From assembly GCA_949152475.1 (NCBI GenBank), contig OX424563.1:20371001-20435000 (forward strand): 64,000 nt of DNA, in the 5' to 3' direction. How positions within the stretch are numbered: position 1 is the first letter of the stretch; the number at the start of each line of letters is the position of its first letter. Source of the DNA: Terebella lapidaria (Eukaryota; Annelida; Polychaeta; Terebellida; Terebellidae). The translations under genes were made by a program, and so were the position numbers. Of the stretch, positions 55,908 to 64,000 are shown one piece after another. The notes below the pieces were generated by a model. The model was not told where the DNA came from and ran no database searches. It worked only from the letters and a program-made list of their open reading frames with translations.

Positions 55908-58900
55908 GGGCAATTCCATGAAAACATCAACCAGCAGTTGAAAAATTAAATGTACATAGCAAGGTCTGCTTATCTTGAATTCCAATCAGGACAGTATATT
56001 TGTTTTGAGGAAACTTTCGTTTTCAGCTGTATTTGGAATATTATGAAATCCTGACACCACAAACTTTCTATGTTTTCGAGTAATTTTTTTATCATCTAAA
56101 ATGCACCATGTTCACTACTCCCCCTCAATTATACTTTAGAGTTGATAGTGATTATATTGACATTTCAGGCAACTGTTTTGAACATATTTAAATGTAATTA
56201 TAGCTAAAACTACCCACTTATCTTCAAATGCATGGATAAATAGCATGGAATTCCACATTGTCACTATGTACGTCCGACACCGGAAATCATATTTTTGTCC
56301 CTTCTACATCCAAATGTTTTTCAGACAAACTTGAAAAAACTTTCATACATAGGGCAACATAATTACTTCCTTTGGAACACACATACACCAACTAATTCAT
56401 ATAGGTATCAAAGTAACAGCTTTGGTAATAACGGTACGTCCGACACTGTACGTCCGACACTATACTTCTTCAATAGCCTGGTCATTATGATATCATAGCG
56501 TATTGATGGTTTCATTTTTATTCACAAGGTGGCACTTAAATTTCATTTCCTGTTTACAAAAAAAGGAGCCAAATTTGAAATTATTTTGCCAATCGTTCAT
56601 ATCCAAAGTCATCTGGGTAATCAAGAACATGCCCTTAACGAACAAGGAAAAGCAGGCACGTAAAAGGGAAAAGCTGAAGGAAAACACCGAAAAATATCAG
56701 AAAAGTCTTGAAGATGACAAGAAACACAAGACAGAAGCAAGAAGGAAAGCCAAGGACAGAATGACTGACAATGAATGGCAGGAATATCGTCTCAAGGAGA
56801 ATATACGGATTAGAGAGTACCGACATAAGAAAAAGTCGACTCCAGTACAAGATCAACCAGACAAGCCATATCGTTTGCCACTTGCCGTGCCATACCGCTC
56901 CCCACAGGCAATGGGGAAAGCCATGAAGAAAGCCCGATCAGCACTACCGAAATCACCAAGGAAAAGGAAGGCAATCGCAGCAGCCCTGGCCTCAGAGACA
57001 GGAGCTAACTCCATTTCACGATACCCTTCAAAGGCAGGGATATCAGCTGAAATGCGCACACTGGTGGAAACCTTCTATATGCAAGATGACATTTCGTGGC
57101 AAGCCCCTGGCAGAAAGGATAGAACCATTATTAGAAGCACTGATGATACAGGGAAGAAGTCCAAGGTCATCTTGCAGACAAGGTACATGCTTATGTCATT
57201 GGCCGAGGCACACAAGCAGTACAGCCAAGGAAACCAAAATGCAGTGGGTGTGAGCAAGTTCTGTGAGTTGAGGCCTAAACATGTGAAGCTCTTCGATGAA
57301 CTGCCACATAATGTATGTGTGTGTATGTATCATGAGAACATGAGGCTGTTGCTCTGTGCGTTGAAGGAGGTCACTGGTGTCTCCGACAACACCACTACGT
57401 TTGTAGAGTCTGTGGTTTGTGACCCATGGGCCAAATCCTGCATGTCCTCAACTTGCAACACCTGCGCTCTGAAGATCGATGGGTTCAGTCCAGCACCTGA
57501 TAAGGAAGACAGCATAGTAAAGTTTCACCAGTGGCAGCACAACGACCGCACAGAGAAGTGTGAGATCTCCAAACCCGCGATAGCTGCATTTGAAGACTTG
57601 AAGCTGCAGCTGAAAGCATTCCTGGTGCATGTGTACGTGAAGAGGAAGCAGGCAGCTCACATGGCGAAACTACAAACCGAAGTCGACCAGAAGAAAATTC
57701 TGCTTCAGGTTGATTTTTCTGAGAATGCTACATTACAGAACCAGAACGAGATCCAAAGTGCGCACTGGGCCCATGGACAAGCTACACTTTCCACTGCCCA
57801 TGCCTGGATTGATGCTGAGAGAGACACGCGGGAGAGCATCGTGATCATTTCAGACGAACTCCAGCATAACAAGTACGGTGTTTACGTGTACATGACTCAC
57901 CTGTTCTCGATGCTGACCAAGAAATACCCAGGAGTTAAGCACATTGACGTCTTCTCAGATGGAGCCAGTTCCCAGTTCAAGCAGAGGTACTTGTTCTCAA
58001 ATCTGCATGGCTGGCAGCAAAACTTCAGCATCAGTCTCCAATGGCACTTTTTTGCCACATCTCACGGCAAAGGTGTAGTGGACGGAATCGGTGGCACGGT
58101 CAAACGTTCAGTGTGGAGACATGTACGCAGTGGAAAGTGTCTTGTTCCAAATCCCCGTGCCTTCTATGAGGTAGCCAAGCAACGGAACCCTGAGGTGTCC
58201 ATCTACTTCATAACAAAGGAAGAAATCGACAAAATGAAGATGAGGCTAGATGAACACTGGGGAGACACTATTGCTGTTGCAAACACCCACAAACTCCATA
58301 CAGTACGCTGCACAAGTGAGAACTGTCTGGAATGGGGGGACACCTCTGACGATGTTTACAAGAAGGCCACAATCAAGCCTGGCAATGAACATGATGAACA
58401 ACACACAGATGATGAGGAGGAGCCAGCACCAGCTGAGGATGAAAACATTGATGTTCAAGTTGGAGATTGGGTCATTGTCAAGTACGACGACAGTCGATTC
58501 CCAGGTGAAGTTACAGAAGTCAATGCTGCAGATGGCGACATCAGGGTCAATGTGATGCACAAGTCTGGCAGGAATTGGAAATGGCCAGCAAAGGAAGACC
58601 ACATCTATTATCAAAAGAACAAAATAGCAGCCAAAATCAGTGGACCCGTTGTGTCTGGACACCGTGGCCAATTCGCGTTCTCGTATTTCTCGAAGTGACA
58701 TTGAATTTGAGTAGATAAGTTGTAATATATGTTCAGACTGTCCTGGTTGCATTGATGGAAGTCTACATGAACCTGTTGGTTGGTTAAAAATGTTTGTAAT
58801 ATGAATACGATTATTTTGAAATATTTCAATGATTCAAAAGAGTTATCGTCAGTAATTAAAGTCGTAGCAGTCCTGAGAATTTCATACATGTACGTCCGAC

Positions 58901-59292
58901 ACTATCCAAAATGTACGTCTGACACTTTAATAAAGCCTGCTTGTATTGATTGAAACCTAGACAGTCTGCATTTAAACCATTTTTCATGAAGCCCAAGGGG
59001 TCTAGTTTGTCCCTTGATTTACTTACTACTCATTACACAAGTCAATTCAGAAAAAAATGGAATTGGACAAATCTGTTACAAAAACTTGGTTTTTGCGAGT
59101 ACGTCCGACACCATCACTTGTTGGTCTGCTGTTCTAGCCATGAACCGTCAACAAATATTTTTCTAGTATTACTGGTAACTCTGGTGGGTGCCACAGTTAA
59201 GGTAACAAAATAATTTCAGAAAACAATGTTCTTCTCTGAGCCCTGAACCTAAAGGTTGCCTGAAATGTACGTCCGACACCATGGAATTGCCC
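55908..59292 (+). mobile_element. Complete DNA transposon, probably Sola-like
   Basis: 13-bp inverted ends GGGCAATTCCATG (55908-55920 and 59280-59292), flanked by TACT on both sides (55904-55907, 59293-59296), a 4-bp target duplication. Total 3385 bp with one uninterrupted transposase gene. TGTACGTCCGACACY occurs three times left of the gene (56267, 56433, 56447) and four times right of it (58889, 58912 with one change, 59099, 59266), all in the same orientation: probable transposase-binding sites. The 4-bp duplication and the DDD-type protein fit Sola, but I cannot confirm the superfamily. Looks young and possibly still functional. Confidence 0.85.
56629..58698 (+). CDS. DDD-type transposase of the Sola-like element
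   Basis: 689 codons from ATG 56629 (MPLTNKEKQARKREKLKEN) to TGA. The frame is open upstream to 56506, but 56629 starts the conserved basic region. Residues 1-75: Lys/Arg/Glu-rich coiled-coil-like DNA-binding tail. About 265-285: CDPWAKSCMSSTCNTC, a possible zinc-binding knot. Likely catalytic acids: D362 in VDFSENA, D444 in VFSDGASSQFK and D485 in VVDGIGGTVKR, next to WHFFATSHGKG. Residues about 590-620 are Glu/Asp-rich (EHDEQHTDDEEEPAP). The C-terminus (VGDWVIVKYDDSRFPGEV) resembles a Tudor/chromo-like barrel. Role: cut-and-paste transposition. No breaks seen. Confidence 0.82.
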   Translation: MPLTNKEKQARKREKLKENTEKYQKSLEDDKKHKTEARRKAKDRMTDNEWQEYRLKENIRIREYRHKKKSTPVQDQPDKPYRLPLAVPYRSPQAMGKAMKKARSALPKSPRKRKAIAAALASETGANSISRYPSKAGISAEMRTLVETFYMQDDISWQAPGRKDRTIIRSTDDTGKKSKVILQTRYMLMSLAEAHKQYSQGNQNAVGVSKFCELRPKHVKLFDELPHNVCVCMYHENMRLLLCALKEVTGVSDNTTTFVESVVCDPWAKSCMSSTCNTCALKIDGFSPAPDKEDSIVKFHQWQHNDRTEKCEISKPAIAAFEDLKLQLKAFLVHVYVKRKQAAHMAKLQTEVDQKKILLQVDFSENATLQNQNEIQSAHWAHGQATLSTAHAWIDAERDTRESIVIISDELQHNKYGVYVYMTHLFSMLTKKYPGVKHIDVFSDGASSQFKQRYLFSNLHGWQQNFSISLQWHFFATSHGKGVVDGIGGTVKRSVWRHVRSGKCLVPNPRAFYEVAKQRNPEVSIYFITKEEIDKMKMRLDEHWGDTIAVANTHKLHTVRCTSENCLEWGDTSDDVYKKATIKPGNEHDEQHTDDEEEPAPAEDENIDVQVGDWVIVKYDDSRFPGEVTEVNAADGDIRVNVMHKSGRNWKWPAKEDHIYYQKNKIAAKISGPVVSGHRGQFAFSYFSK

Positions 59293-59296
59293 TACT

Positions 59297-60639
59297 AGCT
59301 AAATCAAACACAGTAATTCAAATAGATAACAAAACTCTGATAAGCGGAGACTCCTCAGCGAGTGCACAATTACGCTAATTCCGTGGTGCAAAGAAGCCAG
59401 CCTAATATAAATTTGATTACTCGCAAACACATTCAAAAGATGCCGCATCAAAGGCAAAATTCGAACAAACATCATCTCCTCGCTCGATTACCCTCAAACA
59501 TTTTCATGTTGACAATCACAATGAAGGAGAGGAAAACACAGAATCGTTAAGAAACAATGTAATGACGGGAGTAGCTGGAGGATACATTTCTGAAACGACA
59601 CGCACATCCCGGTAGATATTCGGCCTAGTTAAAGCAGCAGTTCGAGAATGTATTGAATATCTTTCGAAATTATATAACAATATCAAATGAACGAAATGAA
59701 TGATGTAATTTCTACCTCGGATTAAATTCCAGTTATATTATATCCTATTATATGATAACAGGAGTTAGCCATAACAGCCAGTTGGTCAAAATAGTTGTAT
59801 ATGATAAAATTTGAAATTATCGGAGTAGATGCTAGTCGAGTATGTTTTCTTTACTCGATAGAATGCACAATTAAAGCTGCTGCCTTCGAATGTATGCAAT
59901 ATTTTTTTCAAAACCAATTTTCTGTTAAACACATCTAATGCAATATAAGAAAAGGTGTGCTCAATGATTTTGACGATTACAGTCCGTCTTTTCATCCGTT
60001 TTAGTGCCAATTTTGTACCGGTTTTGTAAATAAACAAACGAAGTGTATCCATCAAAGCCGAATGTAAACAGATGCTCAAATCGCGCTTAAAAGTCCACAT
60101 CAAGTACATTTTCCAGTTCGAATGTGCATATATAGTGTAGTTATGAGAAAATAATCAGTGATATACCATGATGTGCTAGGAATTGTCAGTCTATCTCGCA
60201 TTTCTATGCTTTGTTTACACCTGTGTGTGATGGATACAGTTCCTGTATTTACGCGAGAACCGCCTGTTCAAATGAGCAAAATTTCCCCGAGCACTGGTTA
60301 TTTTCATTACATGTGATGTGAGTATGTTTCATTCCGTTAGTTTAGCATGTTTGATATGAAATATAGTTTTCAAAAAATATTGACTGGTTCGAAGGCAGCT
60401 GCTTTAAGCGAAATGTGAAAAAGAAGGTTCGGGCTTTTTTTGCGTCATTTGCTGTTTCCACACTCGATATGTGAACGCACTGTTAGTCCGTGGTAAAATT
60501 AAGGTGTCGCTCAAATAGTGTGAACAACCTTCAGAAAGATCGAATTGCTGATTGGAAATGTCCCACCCGTTGGTGAAAACCCCTTCGTAACAAACCAAGG
60601 TTCCAGGCGTTTTGCGGAAACCTGCACCGTCAGTATTAT
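59297..60639. other. Intergenic DNA, nothing recognised
   Basis: No exon, repeat or element end that I can match. Short open frames (59362 plus, 59786-60109 minus) show no domains. Confidence 0.4.
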
Positions 60640-61262
60640 AGGTTATCAAGGGTTTCAGACCCCAAAACGGCGTGATGTCTGCTGAAGTCACCATATCACA
60701 AGAGGTCGCAGGCCGAGTGGGATATTGCTGACTGAAGGCAGATATCATATCTTATCATCGGATTGCTGTAAATGCGCGATTCTGATTGGTCAATTCCCCG
60801 ACAATACCACGCCGTATTTGGAGAGCTGTGTCGCAACCCCACGATATTTTCTGCATCGTGGGCTTCAAGCGGGTAATACGGAAAGGCGTTTCAGACAGTT
60901 CCATATAAACCAATGATAAAATCGTTACCATGGACTTCAGACCCCAATACGGCATGATATCTGCCTTCAGTCAGCATATCCCACTCGGCCTGCGGCCTCG
61001 TGGGATATGGTGACTTCAGGCAGTTATCACGCCGTATTGGGGTCTGAAGCCCATGATAACTAATAGTATTGGAGTCTGAAGTCTATAGTAACGATTTTAT
61101 TTTATTATAAAGAACTTACCAAAAAGTCATTCCTTTCTGAACGCCTGAAGCCCACACTACAGAAAATATTGGGGGTCGCAGAACAAACCTCCAAATACGG
61201 CGTGGTATCGTCAAGGAATTGACCAATCAGGATCGCGCAATTTCAGCAATCCAATGATATTT
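60640..61262. mobile_element. Foldback element with nested palindromes and CCAAT-type ends
   Basis: The arms 60757-60993 and 60996-61255 are inverted copies around GGCCTGCGGCC: ends read ATTGCTG.AA.TGCGCGAT then CTGATTGGTCAATTCC. An additional inverted copy of the centre (CTGCCTTCAGTCAGCATATC ... GACTTCAGGCAG) lies at 60640-60745. Repeated CAGACCCCAATACGGC blocks face each other. GACCAATCAG at both ends is a CCAAT box in context. Non-coding. Confidence 0.68.
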
Positions 61263-63183
61263 CTCAACCAATTATGTAATTATGTCGCACCACGCACAGC
61301 ATACGTTGAACACGGATAGATCAAGTGCAGAAAGAGCAGGTAGTACATACTCTTCTCGGGTAGATTCTATTCAGTATTCTCGGATGAATTAGGTGTACTC
61401 ATTTTAGCTGATGGCTCTAAAACAGAAAAGCCACACACAACTTGGAATTAAACAGGTCCATACTGTAAAGTGGGACTACTTCTTTCCAGAATTTGTTTCA
61501 ATTTTACTGAAGGAATCACTGGTACCACTGCGGGCAAATATTCTGTCTGGGGCTTTTCCCTTCTTGTATCTAAGCTTTTCTATTGACATAAACAGCTGGT
61601 TATATGTTTGGAAAAAGTTCGATACTTGATGGTACATTTTAGCCTTCGTATTTGAAAAATATTGTGTTCCAAAGTGGAATTTTCACATTGAAACTTGGTA
61701 TTTATATCTATGCATTAGACCATTGATAACACAACATTCGCGTGCTCTCAATAGAAACCTACCCTACGTTTGAACGTGAAGACATATTTTGTTGTTTCAC
61801 CTACTACAACGAAGTATTGCTCCTCCCCTATTGTTAGGATAGGACCACCATCTTCATTAGATATATCGTAGTCACGCGCAAATGACAATAGATTACTATG
61901 TGTAACACGAGCGCGATTTATTAAACATGAACTCCCAGAGACAGTTATGGATTTTCTTCAACGAGATCTGTGAGCAAAGTATGATCCAACACAGTGATAT
62001 ATGTATGCATTGGTTGTGAGAAGTTGCAATAAAATATGACTTACGTACATGTACATGTTTTTCATTGCGGTGAAGTGATAATCAATACATGTAAAAATTC
62101 AGTTAGGGTTCTGTTTTTCATGCGATGCCGAGAGCTGCTTGGTACTTCTCAATCTGAATAATGCAGTAAAATAGATCAAACAGGATTAACTTGGTATCAA
62201 ACCACCATAATTAAGAGATGCAAACAAGTAAAACATAACCTCATTCAGTTATCTCGGGATGTACACAGACATCATCTTCATTCATAATTGACAGGAGCCT
62301 ACGTTAGAAGTTTAATCCGATGAGGGATAACATAACCAATTCCTGTGGAAATAGAATGCTCAGATGGACATCACTATACTGATTCTTCATATCTTTAAGA
62401 TATATTCTATAATAGGCCTAATAACATGTACAGGCGACACGGGTATTACAGCTGTCACAATGAGCAGGAACACTCATTTGTCTAGAACATCTTATACCAC
62501 CAGCATACAGGTTATTATGACTTTCCTTTGGGAATTTTCTTTTGAAAAGTTTTTTTAAGACCTTTTCCGGCTTTGCCTAATAGTCGAAGAACCAAATTAG
62601 AGAGTGTAATATTTGAACAACAACTAGAGCACACATTTGGTTAGCTGAGGGAAAATAACCTTGATTGCATGTTTCAGAAATGAGTGAATTTCTGTTCTGA
62701 ATCAGATGAACTGATTTGAACATAACATTTTATGACCGTGTCGTCCTGTGTACATATATTATTGTGAAGACCTCAATTCGACTTCTGGCGAATATAAGCA
62801 ATGTGGCTGCGGTGTAACTTCAAAGCGTGTTAATAATTTATTAGATATTAAAGATGGCCTCCTGATTACTTTAATGTTGCGACGTCGAGTAGTTCATATC
62901 GCGATCTATAGATGTCTACATATCTATAGACATTGCATATCTCATACTCATGTACACTGGTATATAACATTATAAGAGTGTATATATTAGTATCACATGA
63001 ATAAACTGATAACCTGATACACAATGACCTTTGTGACTTATGTCCTCGTACCGCCTGGTTTGTCTGGCGATTGTGGCAAGTCCTACTGCTTACATGAGTA
63101 GGCATTGTTTGGAGTGCAATCTCTCCTCGCCCATCCACAGTACTGATTTTATTCGTGGGTCGAAATTTAGCATTGTGGTAGTT
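61263..63183. other. Intergenic DNA, nothing certain
   Basis: A plus frame at 61411-61629 (MALKQKSHTQLGIKQVHTVK) is 72 codons with no domain. Short GTACATGTACATG runs near 62044. Nothing else recognised. Confidence 0.35.
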
Positions 63184-63621
63184 TTATATTAGGTTTTTTA
63201 TTGGCATCATCAAAATTTGGTTAACAGCGGTATTAGGTTGATACATACATTTCAGGACCTCTTGTGATTCACCAGAGTGGAACCGTTTCAAGAAATCGGT
63301 TCTGATGGCAAGCTTGGCATTTTTCTGGACACCAGAGTCTCCGTCTAGGTGTGCCAGGTCTCTAATTGATAGGATGTTTAAGTCCCGGAGTGGGTTTCTA
63401 CTCAGACGACACCAAAACAGTGAGGGTTTCAGGGGAGTAAGTATAGTTTGGATTTCGTCCATCATAGTCGTGCCTTTATCTCTAGGCATCAGATGCCTTT
63501 GTGACTTTTCATCGTACATTACTGCGACGATGGCTGACAGACATTTTAAAATGCGTTATACTCGTTTACTCATCATACTCAGGGCGGAATTCCATCCGGT
63601 TTCTACATCGTTGGAGTTCAT
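63184..63621 (-). pseudogene. hAT transposase fragment, C-terminal half
   Basis: Minus frame MNSNDVETGWNSALSMMSKR, then ILKCLSAIVAVMYDEKSQRH, MMDEIQTILTPLKP and LAHLDGDSGVQKNAKLAI, TDFLKRFHSGESQEVLKC. The ETxWNSxLxM motif followed by about 45 residues and the IQTILTPLKP helix match the region of hAT transposases just after the RNase-H insertion. One in-frame TAA (63558-63556) lies between MMSKRV and RILKC. Both the N-terminal catalytic part and the dimerisation C-terminus are missing. A decayed DNA transposon. Confidence 0.62.
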
Positions 63622-63797
63622 GGATTGAATTTAAATAGGACAATAGAAACTGTAGTAATTTCTTTGTTTGACTTTACATTTATATAAGACGTAGGCCTAT
63701 GTGAGCGTCCGTGCATGAGCGTAAGTTTTAAATTATATGTATGATTGTTTGTGAGTGAGAACGAAATAACTAAAAAACACTAAATATTACCTCCCTC

Positions 63798-63986
63798 TTG
63801 AAATTTTTGTTTTGTCGCAATGCCACGACAGTAGGTTATCGGACACAAAGGGAGTTCGTCCAAGACAGATTTATCCAAATCGTTATGGAGCAGACTGGGC
63901 TAGAAGCACATGCCACTGAGGATAATCAAGGCAAAGCACAAGTAGTGCCCAACAAGAGCCAGCATACAGCCACCATGGCTGTCTAG
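63798..63986 (+). CDS. Possible exon near the window end
   Basis: Frame with VGYRTQREFVQDRFIQIVME and GLEAHATEDNQGKAQVVP to a stop at 63984. Protein-like composition; ATG at 63798 may not be the true start since the upstream part is low complexity. No domain recognised. Confidence 0.22.
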   Translation: MKFLFCRNATTVGYRTQREFVQDRFIQIVMEQTGLEAHATEDNQGKAQVVPNKSQHTATMAV

Positions 63987-64000
63987 ATGGAGATGTTGAG

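Noticed and set aside
56503-56628. Longer N-terminus for the transposase
   Set aside because: The extension has a hydrophobic, Phe-rich composition unlike the basic start of the protein; ATG at 56629 begins the conserved KEKQARKREK region.
1-64000. tRNA or other structured RNA genes
   Set aside because: I scanned for GGTTCGAATCC-type T-arms with A/B box spacing and saw none; a covariance-model scan would be needed to exclude them.

Overview
This is nuclear DNA from an animal: it is AT-rich and low in genes, the genes are split by GT-AG introns, and much of it is DNA-transposon debris and tandem repeats. Several repeats are of a style I associate with marine lophotrochozoans (molluscs, brachiopods, annelids): runs of CCGTCGTCCGTC, long arrays of TGACCTTTGACCT / AAGGTCA units, and LINE tails reading GGGGCAGGAAATGCTCACTC. 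That placement is an inference and other marine invertebrates are not excluded. I found no tRNA, rRNA, CRISPR array or recognisable LTR or virus-derived element.

Layout. 0-12 kb: transposon and satellite territory, with a palindrome-ended MITE (114-876), a 1.37 kb foldback element built of short tandem units (3548-4917) and several dispersed repeat families. 12.4-18.4 kb (+): a BED-like hAT fragment, then a host gene whose first exon starts a SAM domain; four later exons join in frame. Its introns are full of repeats. 18.5-22.6 kb: mostly repeat debris. 22.9-31.9 kb: a large inverted duplication whose arms carry short exon-like segments with conserved peptides. 31.9-37.3 kb and 42.3-53.9 kb: two diverged copies of a minus-strand gene, each with a signal peptide plus leucine-rich-repeat exon and a distant, phase-compatible PAN/apple-like exon. 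Between and inside them lie satellites, a LINE reverse-transcriptase fragment, a fresh 657-bp tandem duplication, an array of about 31-bp units each holding an ACGT-N4-ACGT palindrome, and a hAT-like MITE. 55.9-59.3 kb: a complete-looking DNA transposon with 13-bp inverted ends, a 4-bp TACT target duplication and one open 689-aa DDD-type transposase, probably Sola-like. 60.6-61.3 kb: a foldback element. 63.2-63.6 kb (-): a hAT transposase fragment with one in-frame stop.

How it fits together. The two LRR-PAN genes look like a small tandem family of secreted recognition-type proteins. They are saturated by mobile DNA in and around their introns, and their LRRCT-coding 3' ends are far more alike than the rest. 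Several mobile elements can be dated relative to the duplications because the sister copy preserves an empty site. Function of the LRR-PAN proteins is not shown by sequence alone.
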